From an uncultured Bacteroidales bacterium (GTDB lineage Bacteria > Bacteroidota > Bacteroidia > Bacteroidales > Paludibacteraceae), in contig CAMIZK010000005.1 of assembly GCA_946403315.1 (NCBI GenBank), positions 1-44,547 on the forward strand: 44,547 nt of DNA, read 5' to 3'. A model generated the notes under the pieces. That model searched no databases, was not told where the DNA came from, and was given only the letters and a program-made list of their open reading frames with translations. The position numbers were made by a program, and so were the translations under genes. Shown here in pieces: positions 8,979 to 17,375 of the stretch. Each line of letters starts with the position of its first letter. The first letter of the stretch is position 1.

Positions 8979-10062
8979 TGATCTGTGCTGCAGTGGCAGA
9001 AGCCGGGTGAGAACCTAAAAGTGCAGAGAGATGTTCGTAGTTAGCGAGCATCTCTTTTTGATAGGCCTCATCGTGCAGCAGGCGGTGGAGTTCCTCAGCC
9101 ACCTTATCGACAGTGAACTCATTGGCGATACACTCTTTGATGATCGCTTTATCCGCGATGATGTTCACCGGGGTGAAGTGCTTGATGGAGAAGAAAAGCG
9201 GTTGCATCCACCGTATCCAGCCGATCAGACGGGAACAAGCCAAGTGATAGACGGCTACTTGGGGACAACCGAGTAAAGCGGTTTCCAGTGTTGCTGTACC
9301 GGAGTTAACGATGGCCGCTGAGGCTTGTTGCACGCATGCGTAGGTATCGCGTGTGAGCGTAGCGTGCGTGCGAAATAGATAAGGAGTATAAAAGTCCTCA
9401 TTGATCCCCGGAGCGGCACAGACCATGATCTCATAATCCGGAAAACGCTGCGCCGCCTGCAACATCTTCGGCAGGCAATGGCGGATCTCGGAAGGACGGG
9501 AGCCGGGTAATATAGCTAGGGTCCTAGGAATCCTAGGCGTCCTAGGAATTCTAGTCATCTGTTCCGCTGTCGGGTGACCGACATAGGTGCAGGAATAGCC
9601 GTACCGGGCATAGAAAGCGGGTTCAAAAGGAAATATACCCAACACTTCATCGCACAGCCGGGCGATGGTATGGATCCGTCTACGTTTCCACGCCCATACT
9701 TTCGGCGGGATATAATAGACGATCTTGGTGTCCGGTAAATGGCGCCGGCAGAACTTCGCCATGCGTAGGTTGAACGAGGGATAGTCAATGAGGATCAGCA
9801 CGTCGGGTTTCTCTTCCAACAAGGCCTGCCGGGCGATGCGGAAGTTATCGATCACCTCCCTCCAATGCGCTAACACGGCTACAAAACCCATGAACGCCAT
9901 GTTTTCGATATGCTGATGGAGTTCGCACCCGGCGGTTCTCATTCGATCTCCACCGAGTCCTGCGAACGAAGCTTTCGGGTCACGCAACCGGATCTGTTGG
10001 ATCAATTCCGCTGCATGGATATCTCCCGATGCTTCACCGGCTATGAGGAAGTAACGGCTAAT
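8965..10062 (-). CDS. lpxB: Lipid-A-disaccharide synthase LpxB, no canonical start codon
   Basis: LpxB joins UDP-diacylglucosamine and lipid X at the inner membrane to give the lipid A disaccharide. The family N-terminus is intact (RYFLIAGEASGDIHA, then FAGLGGDRM), as are IDYPSFNLRMA, the LAILPGSRPSEI segment and a C-terminal VNSGTATLE. No ATG, GTG or TTG exists between the upstream in-frame TGA and the conserved RYFLIAGEASGD. The only start-like codons are ATT at 10062 (N-terminus ISRYFLI, fitting the family length) and ATT at 10083, which overlaps the glmM stop as ATTAA. The 5' end is built from a heptamer array. A nonamer array inserts TRIPRTPRIPRT at about residues 169-183, just before the LAILPGSR motif. 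A sequencing error cannot be excluded. Confidence 0.85.
   Translation of the reverse strand: MSRYFLIAGEASGDIHAAELIQQIRLRDPKASFAGLGGDRMRTAGCELHQHIENMAFMGFVAVLAHWREVIDNFRIARQALLEEKPDVLILIDYPSFNLRMAKFCRRHLPDTKIVYYIPPKVWAWKRRRIHTIARLCDEVLGIFPFEPAFYARYGYSCTYVGHPTAEQMTRIPRTPRIPRTLAILPGSRPSEIRHCLPKMLQAAQRFPDYEIMVCAAPGINEDFYTPYLFRTHATLTRDTYACVQQASAAIVNSGTATLETALLGCPQVAVYHLACSRLIGWIRWMQPLFFSIKHFTPVNIIADKAIIKECIANEFTVDKVAEELHRLLHDEAYQKEMLANYEHLSALLGSHPASATAAQIITTR
9515..9558 (-). repeat. Nonamer array inside lpxB
   Basis: Tandem 9-bp units CCTAGGAAT, CCTAGGCGT, CCTAGGAAT and the degenerate TCTAGTCAT, preceded by an 8-bp partial unit. Each full unit carries the palindrome CCTAGG. Because the unit is a multiple of three, it codes for a true peptide repeat (RIPRTPRIPRT). 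Confidence 0.85.
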
Positions 10063-10089
10063 GGCGAAAGGCGAAGGGTTAATGGTTAA
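10055..10089 (-). repeat. Heptamer array across the glmM-lpxB junction
   Basis: Five 7-bp units: CGGCTAA, TGGCGAA, AGGCGAA, GGGTTAA, TGGTTAA on the plus strand. The array covers the last codons and stop of glmM and the whole stretch where an lpxB start codon would be expected. Confidence 0.9.
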
Positions 10090-11452
10090 TGACTTCGATC
10101 ACTTTCTGCGCCAAGGCATTGGCTTCTTCCATCGTAGCCGCTTCGGAATAAACACGAATGATGGGTTCGGTATTGGACTTACGCAGATGCACCCAACCGT
10201 CCGCAAAATCGATCTTCACTCCATCGCGGTCATTGACACGTTCGTGTTTGTACAGTTCCTTGACACGAGCCAAGATCGCATCCACATCGGTGTCCGGCGT
10301 GAGGTCGATACGGTTCTTACTGATGCAATAATCCGGTAAGGTGCGACGCAGTTCGCTTACTTTGCAACCCAGATGTGCCAGATGACTGAGGAATAAGGCG
10401 ATACCTACCAGTGCATCGCGGCCGTAGTGACACGCCGGATAGATGACACCGCCGTTTCCTTCACCACCGATGACGGCGTTGACGCGTTTCATCTCCGCTA
10501 CGACGTTCACTTCACCTACTGCGCTGGCACTATATTCACCGCCGTATAACTTGGTTACGTCACTCAAGGCACGGGTACTGGACATGTTGCTGACGGTGTT
10601 ACCCGGCGTATGACGCAGGATATAATCGGCTACGCTGACGAGCGTATATTCCTCTCCGAACATCTCACCGTTCTCGCAGATGATAGCCAAACGGTCCACA
10701 TCGGGATCGACGACAAAACCCACATCGGCTTTACCGGATTTGAGCAAGTCACTGATCTGGGTTAAGTGTTGCGGAAGGGGTTCCGGATTATGGGGGAAAT
10801 GACCGTCCGGTGTGCAGTTAAGTTCAATGATGTTCTCCACGCCTACGGCTCTGAGGATGGCCGGAATCGCCAGACCGCCAACGGAGTTGACGCAGTCGAT
10901 GGCCACGGTGAAGTTATGTTTCTTGATGGCTTCGGCATCCACCAGTTTGAGATTGAGCACTTGCTGCACATGGTACGGCAGATAATCTTTGTGGGTCATA
11001 TGGCCCAAGGCATCCACTTCGGCAAACGTGAAGTCTTCCGCTTCCGCTATCGCCAGCACGCCTTTGCCTTCGGCATCGTTAAGAAACTCACCGTGCTCGT
11101 TGAGCAGTTTGAGTGCATTCCATTGTTTGGGATTATGGCTGGCGGTGAGGATGATACCGCCGGCTGCCTTTTCTCCCGTCACCGCCAACTCCGTTGTCGG
11201 CGTGGTAGCCAAACCGATGTTCACCACATCATAGCCCATTCCCATCAGCGTACCGCACACGATACTTTCCACCATGTGACCGCTCAGACGCGCATCACGA
11301 CCGACTACGATCGTGTTATTATCCGGTAAAGCGGCACGGCGCTGCGTAGCATAAGCCGCTGTAAAACGAACGATATCTACAGGATTCAATCCCTCTCCTA
11401 CCCGACCACCGATGGTACCGCGGATACCGGAGATACTTTTCACTAAACTCAT
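10079..11452 (-). CDS. glmM: Phosphoglucosamine mutase GlmM
   Basis: A 457-residue alpha-D-phosphohexomutase that converts glucosamine-6-phosphate to glucosamine-1-phosphate on the way to UDP-GlcNAc, the precursor of peptidoglycan and lipid A. The active-site serine is Ser105 in TASHNPK; the metal loop is DPDVDR; the sugar-binding motif is GGEGNGG; and the C-terminal phosphate-binding loop is RKSNTEPIIRVYSE. Some phosphomannomutases look alike, so substrate preference is inferred. It starts directly after the DUF4827-like gene and is followed by lpxB, so two lipid A related steps are co-transcribed. Its last codons come from the heptamer array. Confidence 0.92.
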   Translation of the reverse strand: MSLVKSISGIRGTIGGRVGEGLNPVDIVRFTAAYATQRRAALPDNNTIVVGRDARLSGHMVESIVCGTLMGMGYDVVNIGLATTPTTELAVTGEKAAGGIILTASHNPKQWNALKLLNEHGEFLNDAEGKGVLAIAEAEDFTFAEVDALGHMTHKDYLPYHVQQVLNLKLVDAEAIKKHNFTVAIDCVNSVGGLAIPAILRAVGVENIIELNCTPDGHFPHNPEPLPQHLTQISDLLKSGKADVGFVVDPDVDRLAIICENGEMFGEEYTLVSVADYILRHTPGNTVSNMSSTRALSDVTKLYGGEYSASAVGEVNVVAEMKRVNAVIGGEGNGGVIYPACHYGRDALVGIALFLSHLAHLGCKVSELRRTLPDYCISKNRIDLTPDTDVDAILARVKELYKHERVNDRDGVKIDFADGWVHLRKSNTEPIIRVYSEAATMEEANALAQKVIEVINH

Positions 11453-11453
11453 C

Positions 11454-12032
11454 TTATTGTTTTACTTTAATTTTCAGAATATATACATAGGGTGTGACGG
11501 TGGACTGCTCCGCCGAGAAACCTAACTTACTGGGCACGATGATCTCGCATTGCGAATCGGGGTATTTCATCAGCCTAACGGCATAATGCCATCCCATGCA
11601 CTCGCATTCGCTGGTGTTCAGGTAATGAAACTCATAGGGATAGGCCTGGTCCAAGGTGGTCCAATAGCTGAGTGTATCGGCGTTCTCCGTCAGGCCGAAG
11701 CGTTTGTGGCGTGCTACGATCAGGTCATTGGCAATAATGGTCTGATCCACCGTGTCAATCCGGCTGGCACTGACGGTATCATACCGCACGGAATCACCGC
11801 GACTGATGAGGTGGAAATAGAAATTATCCACTCCACTCACTTTGTAGTACTCTTTCTCTCCCCATACATGATCAATCTCCGGCTCTTCCGTCACGATCTG
11901 GAGATTATTGCGACTGATGTAGTTAGCAATCAGCTTGTCTTCCTGATCACGCAAACGCGAATAGGTGTTTCCACTACATCCCATGGCGATCACCGCCACG
12001 CCGATAAGGCTGTATAAAATTATCTTTTTCAT
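11454..12032 (-). CDS. Lipoprotein, DUF4827/FKBP-like
   Basis: A 192-residue lipoprotein: residues 1-20 are a signal sequence with lipobox IAMGC. The C-terminal part (IIVPSKLGFSAEQSTVTPY) resembles FKBP-type folds, and the overall design matches the Bacteroidetes DUF4827 lipoproteins, whose function is unknown. The ATG at 12032 is used; it lies one base after the stop of the upstream regulator gene (TAATATG). Ten residues further upstream would read into that gene without similarity. It sits directly before glmM, probably in the same transcript. Confidence 0.7.
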   Translation of the reverse strand: MKKIILYSLIGVAVIAMGCSGNTYSRLRDQEDKLIANYISRNNLQIVTEEPEIDHVWGEKEYYKVSGVDNFYFHLISRGDSVRYDTVSASRIDTVDQTIIANDLIVARHKRFGLTENADTLSYWTTLDQAYPYEFHYLNTSECECMGWHYAVRLMKYPDSQCEIIVPSKLGFSAEQSTVTPYVYILKIKVKQ

Positions 12033-12033
12033 A

Positions 12034-15000
12034 TTACTTCTCTTTTTCCCATGCATTCTTGCGGTATTCACTGGGGGTGAGACCGTAGGTGCTCTTGAAA
12101 CATTTGGCGAAATACCGGCTGTCGTTCATTCCCACCATGTAGGTCACCTCGGTAATGTTGTATTTATGCTCTTCCAGCAGTTGTGCCGCCCGTTTGATAC
12201 GCATTTCCCGGATGAACTCCACCGGACTGAGACCGGTCATCGTCTTCAGTTTGTTGAAGAACACCGTTCGTCCCATACCCATCTCGTCCACCAGTTCATC
12301 CACCGTGAGCGTGTTGTTATCCATCTGCTTGTCCATTACGTTCAGCAGTTTAGCCAGGAACGCATCGCCCGGTATCGGTTCGTCTGTCTTAGGATTCTCG
12401 AGCCGCATCAGGCGCTGCCGGTAACTGTTCTCCAGCTGTTCCCGTTGCATAAGCAGGTTACGCACCCGTGCACGCAGGTATTCCGGTTCAAAAGGCTTGG
12501 TAACATAGTCATCGGCTCCGTAGCCGAGAGCCTGGAGACGAGACTCGATAGCAGTCTTGGCCGTCAGCAAGATCACCGGAATGAAATCGAGTTCGGTATT
12601 TCCCTTGATGAACTGGGTTAACTCCATACCGTCCACTTTCGGCATCATCAGGTCGGTCACTACCAGGTTCACCGGTCGGGAACGAACAATCTCTTTGGCT
12701 TCCTCACCGTCCGATGCGGTCAGCACATGATAGTCCTTATTCAAGATACCGGTCAGGAAATTACGCATATCCTGGTTATCGTCCACTACCAGGATCGTTT
12801 GCATCGTCTCTTTTTCCTGCTCGAGCTGTTCGATCTTTTCTTCAAACGTAGGTGCAGCGGCCGGTACTATGGTGCGGTCATCGGCGATGAACTCCACTTC
12901 GGAATCGAAATGGTCCTTCCCGGTATGCAGCAGCACGGTGAACGTCGTGCCTTTTCCCACTTCACTCTCCACCTCGATATAGCCGTGATGCAGGTCCACC
13001 AGTTCCTTGGTCAGGTTCATTCCGATACCGGTACCGGATGTGCCGGTGTTGTTCAACTCATTATTGCTGGAGAACCGTTCAAACAGCACACTTCGGCTCT
13101 CCGGCGGAATACCGATACCTTCATCCTGCACGATCAGCATCACAAAGCCCGGTTTGGAGTCCACAATCACCCGAATCGCCTTACCGGCCGGTGTGAACTT
13201 AAACGCGTTGCTAAGCAGGTTCCAGAGGATCGTGTCCATGCGTTGCCGATCCACCCATACTGTCGAGTCTTCTGCTTTTTGGATGACCTCAAAACGGATA
13301 TGCTTGTCATCCGCTTCCTTCTTGAAGTTCTCACAAGTCTCTTCCACCAATCCGCTCAGCAGCGTCTGCTGTACCTTCAGTTTCATCTTCTGGTTCTGCA
13401 CCTTGCGGAACTCCAGCAGCTGGTTCACCATGCGCAGCATACGCTGACTGTTCGACTGGACGATCTCCAACTGACTGCGCACACTCTGGCTGATACGCTC
13501 CGTCTGCAGGATATTCTCCACCGGCGCCGTGATGAGTGTCAAGGGTGTACGTAACTCGTGACTGATATTGGTGAAGAACCGTAACTTGATGTCCGTCACT
13601 TGTTGCTCCACCTGCACTTTCCGGCGCAGACGGTTATAGGTATGTACCGAATACGAGATGAGGAACAGGAAGAGTGCGAAAGCCAAGATATACAAGGTGA
13701 TGGCCCACCAACTGAGCCAGACAGGCCGTCTGACGCAGATGACGAGTGTCTGCTCGTTATCCACATCTCCGCCTTCCCGGTTGGTCGAACGCACATGGAA
13801 CACATAGGTACCGTGCTGCAGGTTGCTGTACGTGATACGGCGCAGGTTAGTGGGACCGCTCCAGGTCTTGTCCACACCGTCCAAGCGGTAATAGTAATAG
13901 ATCTTATGGAGACCTTTGAAGTCAATCGCCGCAAAATCCACCGTGATGTTACTACCGTTCTCGATGGTCACCGTATCCGCTTGTTCCAGCGATTGGCCTT
14001 GCGACTCCACCTGGGTGATACGCAGCGGCGGCACCGCTTCCGATCGAACGATCAGCGAAGGATCTACCGTACAGTAACCGTTCGAATAACCGAAGAAGAT
14101 CTTTCCGTCCGGTTGCATCACCGCCTCGGCTTCCGAGAAACAGGTGTTCTCTTCCCCTTCCAGCGCGTTATAGTAATAGAGGTCACCGGTCGTGAACTCC
14201 AACTGGGCGATGTCGTTCTCGGAACAGAACCATAGGTTCTCTTCGTCACCGGTCATGGCTAAGATGATATCGTGGAAGGTCTCCACCGACCGAATCTCAT
14301 TCGTCGTATCCTTGGGATCGATATACAGCAGACCGCCGCCGAACGAACCGAACCATACCTGATTATGACTGTAATGCACCGCCCGGATATCGTAACTCGG
14401 CAGTAAGGCAAAATCTTCAATATCCAATTTCCCGTCTCCAATCGGAATACATAGTATTCCGTTCGTCGTTCCGCACCAGAGTGTACCGTCCACAATCTCG
14501 ATGTCACGTACCTTCAGTCCGTCCCCCACCACGATCGGTTTCGACCATTGGTGCAGGTCCTCTTCCCAGCGGATGATGTTCACACCGCCACCGTAGGTAG
14601 CCACATAGAGCGTTCCGTCTTCATCTTCCTCGATATCATAGATATCGTTATGGCTGGTAGGTATCTGTTTGCCGTTTAACAGCAGACCGTTGCCTTTGGT
14701 TCCGAACAAACGGCCGTGCTGACTCTCCAAAGCGCAATAAAACCGGAACAGAGGATAGGCTTGCCCGTTTTTGTCCTGACAAAACGCACGCACTTTGCCG
14801 TTTCCGTTATTCGTCCGGTACCGGCAGTCATGCAATGCATACGGCACCGGATCCATGTTGATGCAGTCCACACCGCCGTCATAGGTAGCAATCCACATCT
14901 GGCCTTCCCGGTCGATATACGCCGTATGAATCATATTCGTCAACCCTTCTATCGGATTGACCAACCGGTCCTTCTCTACGTCGTAATAACTCCAGCCGCC

Positions 15001-15594
15001 ACCCGTCGGATTGACCCATGTGCGGCCTTTGGCGTCTTCGAGGATAAAGAAATGTTCGCGTAACTGACCGGCATAACGGGGATCCAAAGCCGGTGTGAAC
15101 CGTTTCCATTTGCCGTCCCGGTACCGCATGATACCTGCCTGATCATCCGCCTGCCAGATGATATTACGGGCATCTACCGCCGTCTTGGTGTTCGCTTCCG
15201 CCATCTGCTTGGTCCAAGCGGCCGGCAGGCTGTCTATCGGCTGCTCCGTCGTATGCTTGCGTGCGACATCCAAACGGAAATAATGACCGTCGTAGGTCTT
15301 CCACCATATCTGCTCTTGCTCGTCCTCATAGATCGCTTCCACACGGTTGTTCACCGGCACTTTCACACCGTCGTGCATGGCCTTGTACACCGTGAAGGTA
15401 TAACCGTCAAAGCGGTTTAGACCGTCCCAGGTACCGAACCACATGAAACCCTGCTTATCCTGCAGGATCGCCATGACGGTGTTCTGACTCAATCCATCCC
15501 GGATCGAAAAATGCCGCACCACATAATGCTCCTTGGCGATGACACTGATCGCAAAGAAGAAAAGAAATACTATGGTAACTATCCGTTTTGCCAT
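12034..15594 (-). CDS. Hybrid two-component system regulator (HTCS)
   Basis: An 1186-residue one-protein signalling system of the Bacteroidetes type. From the N-terminus: a signal peptide (to about 20), a periplasmic beta-propeller sensor made of reg_prop blades (GLSQNTVMAILQDKQGFMWF and repeats), a Y_Y_Y domain, one membrane helix (WWAITLYILAFALFLFL), a HisKA domain with His679 in FFTNISHELRTPL, a HATPase domain, a receiver domain with Asp981 in VVTDLMMPKVDG, and a C-terminal AraC helix-turn-helix (ITEVTYMVGMNDSRYFAKCF). Members usually sense glycans and switch on nearby susCD loci. No susCD pair is present here; the only glycan gene nearby is the GH53 galactanase about 1.8 kb upstream. Its ATG lies within a heptamer array. 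Confidence 0.95.
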   Translation of the reverse strand: MAKRIVTIVFLFFFAISVIAKEHYVVRHFSIRDGLSQNTVMAILQDKQGFMWFGTWDGLNRFDGYTFTVYKAMHDGVKVPVNNRVEAIYEDEQEQIWWKTYDGHYFRLDVARKHTTEQPIDSLPAAWTKQMAEANTKTAVDARNIIWQADDQAGIMRYRDGKWKRFTPALDPRYAGQLREHFFILEDAKGRTWVNPTGGGWSYYDVEKDRLVNPIEGLTNMIHTAYIDREGQMWIATYDGGVDCINMDPVPYALHDCRYRTNNGNGKVRAFCQDKNGQAYPLFRFYCALESQHGRLFGTKGNGLLLNGKQIPTSHNDIYDIEEDEDGTLYVATYGGGVNIIRWEEDLHQWSKPIVVGDGLKVRDIEIVDGTLWCGTTNGILCIPIGDGKLDIEDFALLPSYDIRAVHYSHNQVWFGSFGGGLLYIDPKDTTNEIRSVETFHDIILAMTGDEENLWFCSENDIAQLEFTTGDLYYYNALEGEENTCFSEAEAVMQPDGKIFFGYSNGYCTVDPSLIVRSEAVPPLRITQVESQGQSLEQADTVTIENGSNITVDFAAIDFKGLHKIYYYYRLDGVDKTWSGPTNLRRITYSNLQHGTYVFHVRSTNREGGDVDNEQTLVICVRRPVWLSWWAITLYILAFALFLFLISYSVHTYNRLRRKVQVEQQVTDIKLRFFTNISHELRTPLTLITAPVENILQTERISQSVRSQLEIVQSNSQRMLRMVNQLLEFRKVQNQKMKLKVQQTLLSGLVEETCENFKKEADDKHIRFEVIQKAEDSTVWVDRQRMDTILWNLLSNAFKFTPAGKAIRVIVDSKPGFVMLIVQDEGIGIPPESRSVLFERFSSNNELNNTGTSGTGIGMNLTKELVDLHHGYIEVESEVGKGTTFTVLLHTGKDHFDSEVEFIADDRTIVPAAAPTFEEKIEQLEQEKETMQTILVVDDNQDMRNFLTGILNKDYHVLTASDGEEAKEIVRSRPVNLVVTDLMMPKVDGMELTQFIKGNTELDFIPVILLTAKTAIESRLQALGYGADDYVTKPFEPEYLRARVRNLLMQREQLENSYRQRLMRLENPKTDEPIPGDAFLAKLLNVMDKQMDNNTLTVDELVDEMGMGRTVFFNKLKTMTGLSPVEFIREMRIKRAAQLLEEHKYNITEVTYMVGMNDSRYFAKCFKSTYGLTPSEYRKNAWEKEK

Positions 15595-15617
15595 TCGCCT
15601 TTAGCCTTTAGCGGCGA
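15590..15617 (-). repeat. Heptamer array across the rfbA-HTCS junction
   Basis: Units GCCATTC, GCCTTTA, GCCTTTA and GCGGCGA on the plus strand. The array contains the last codons and stop of rfbA, the short gap, and the start codon of the HTCS gene (the complement of GCCAT gives ATGGC). Confidence 0.85.
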
Positions 15618-16473
15618 TACGCTCCAGATAACGTCCGTAAGCTGTTTTCATCTCTTTGCCTAATGCCGCCAACTGCTCCGTGCTGATCCATCCGTTACGC
15701 CATGCGATCTCTTCGATGCAGCTCACATAGAAACCTTGACGGTTCTGGATGGTAGCAATAAAATTACCGGCATCCAGCAGACTGTCGCAGTTACCCGTAT
15801 CGAGCCATGCAAAACCACGACTGAACAGTTTGACTTTCAACGTACCTTCGTTAAGGTAGAGTTTATTCAAGTCCGTGATCTCATATTCTCCCCGTGCACT
15901 GGGTTGCAAACCGGCTGCTTTCTCGCAAACGGTCTCGTCGTAGAAATACAGACCCGGTACGGCATAGTTACTCTTCGGATTGGCCGGTTTCTCTTCCAGA
16001 CTCAGCACCTTGCCGTCCTGATCAAACTCGACCACTCCATACGCTCTGGGATCCGCCACTTCATATCCGAAGATCACGGCTCCGCCTTTCTGTGCCGTCT
16101 CAACGGCATCTTTGAGCATATGACCGAAATGCTGGCCATAGAACATATTATCGCCGAGAATCAAACAACCGGGTTCTCCATTCAAAAACTCTTTGCCTAA
16201 CACAAAAGCCTGCGCCAAACCGTTCGGCACCAATTGCACCTTATAACTGAGTTTCATACCGATACGGCTGCCGTCACCCAATAACTCTTCAAACATCGGC
16301 AGGTCACGCGGCGTGCTGATGATCAGCACCTCACGGATACCCGCTAACATCAATGAACTCAAGGGATAATAGATCATCGGCTTGTCATACACCGGCATAA
16401 TCTGCTTACTGATCGCTTTACTCAACGGATACAAACGCGTTGCGCTTCCTCCGGCTAAAATAATTCCTTTCAT
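15601..16473 (-). CDS. rfbA: Glucose-1-phosphate thymidylyltransferase
   Basis: A 290-residue RmlA/RfbA enzyme making dTDP-glucose, the first step to dTDP-rhamnose and other dTDP-sugars. The nucleotide-binding signature GGSATRLYP lies at residues 8-16, with KQIMPVYDKPMIYYPLS, GDNMFYGQHF and EEKPANPKSNYAVPGLYF following. The ATG at 16473 gives the usual length and is preceded by a promoter at 16496-16527; the longer open frame runs into menA. rfbB, rfbC and rfbD are not next to it, which is less common. The last residues (RIAAKG) are coded by the heptamer array shared with the next gene. Confidence 0.95.
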   Translation of the reverse strand: MKGIILAGGSATRLYPLSKAISKQIMPVYDKPMIYYPLSSLMLAGIREVLIISTPRDLPMFEELLGDGSRIGMKLSYKVQLVPNGLAQAFVLGKEFLNGEPGCLILGDNMFYGQHFGHMLKDAVETAQKGGAVIFGYEVADPRAYGVVEFDQDGKVLSLEEKPANPKSNYAVPGLYFYDETVCEKAAGLQPSARGEYEITDLNKLYLNEGTLKVKLFSRGFAWLDTGNCDSLLDAGNFIATIQNRQGFYVSCIEEIAWRNGWISTEQLAALGKEMKTAYGRYLERIAAKG

Positions 16474-16495
16474 AATAAAAAAACCTTTGCGACTG

Positions 16496-16527
16496 CAAAG
16501 GTACAATAAAATTTCCACATGTGCAAA
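16496..16527 (-). promoter_or_regulatory. Bacteroidetes promoter for rfbA
   Basis: Minus-strand TTTG (16524-16527), 20-bp spacer, TACCTTTG (16496-16503). The -33 region reads TTTGCACATGTGG. The rfbA ATG is 22 bp past the -7 box, so rfbA and the genes behind it can be transcribed separately from the upstream menA unit. Confidence 0.75.
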
Positions 16528-16535
16528 TATTTGCG

Positions 16536-17375
16536 TCAAAAAATACACAAAACGGTTACAATTAATGTAGAAAGCATCAAAACAGGCATCTGTAGGTCTA
16601 ATTTTTGACGGTGTGACCATACGTACCACAGGTGCCAGATCCAGACGGGTAAGATACACAGCGACCAATAATGACCAAAGGTCACAAAGATCGTTAAGCA
16701 CCCCGTCAGCAACAGCGTATGGTAGATTCGAGCACCCGTAGGACCCAGTAAACTTGCAAACGTGCGTTTGCCATGCAGCCGGTCATTGGCCATATCCCGG
16801 ATGTTGTTCAGATTCAGTACACCGACGCAGGGTAAACCAATCGCCACTCCTGCCCAGACTGCTTCTGCCGTCAGCGTCTGCGTCTGCAGATAAAACGCGC
16901 CTAAGGTGCTTAGCAAACCGAAGAACACAAACACCCCGAGATCACCTAAACCCATGTATCCGTAGCTATGTTTGCCTAAAGTATAGGTCACGGCACCGAT
17001 GATCGCCAATGCGCCTAAACCGATAAACACCCAGAAGGCCGTACTGAACAGCGGAAAAGCCACCAGCAGCAATGCCACACCCGACACGGCAGACAAACCG
17101 CCAAAGAACCAAATCATCCGGATGATCGCCTGCTTCGTAATCGTACCGCTTTGCAATCCATACGCTGCACGACCGTGCTGATCGGCATCGGTGCCCTTGA
17201 GTGCGTCTCCTAATTCATTAGCCAGATTGCTTAAGATCTGCAGACTCAGCGTCGTACCGATGGCCAGTACAAACACATCCCAGCGCAACCAACCGGCTAA
17301 TCCGGTGCCCAGGATAATTCCGGACACCGACAGCGGTAACGTGCGTATGCGTAAAGATTGGATATACGGATTCAT
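16536..17375 (-). CDS. menA: 1,4-dihydroxy-2-naphthoate polyprenyltransferase
   Basis: A 279-residue UbiA-family membrane prenyltransferase that attaches the isoprenoid tail in menaquinone synthesis. The first Asp-rich motif is NELGDALKGTDADQHGR (from about residue 53) and the second is NNIRDMANDRLHGKRT. About eight membrane helices can be drawn. The N-terminal PYIQSLRIRTLPLSVSGI is typical of MenA. The start at 17375 overlaps the GH53 stop codon as ATGA. Menaquinone is the expected respiratory quinone of this group. Confidence 0.93.
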   Translation of the reverse strand: MNPYIQSLRIRTLPLSVSGIILGTGLAGWLRWDVFVLAIGTTLSLQILSNLANELGDALKGTDADQHGRAAYGLQSGTITKQAIIRMIWFFGGLSAVSGVALLLVAFPLFSTAFWVFIGLGALAIIGAVTYTLGKHSYGYMGLGDLGVFVFFGLLSTLGAFYLQTQTLTAEAVWAGVAIGLPCVGVLNLNNIRDMANDRLHGKRTFASLLGPTGARIYHTLLLTGCLTIFVTFGHYWSLCILPVWIWHLWYVWSHRQKLDLQMPVLMLSTLIVTVLCIF

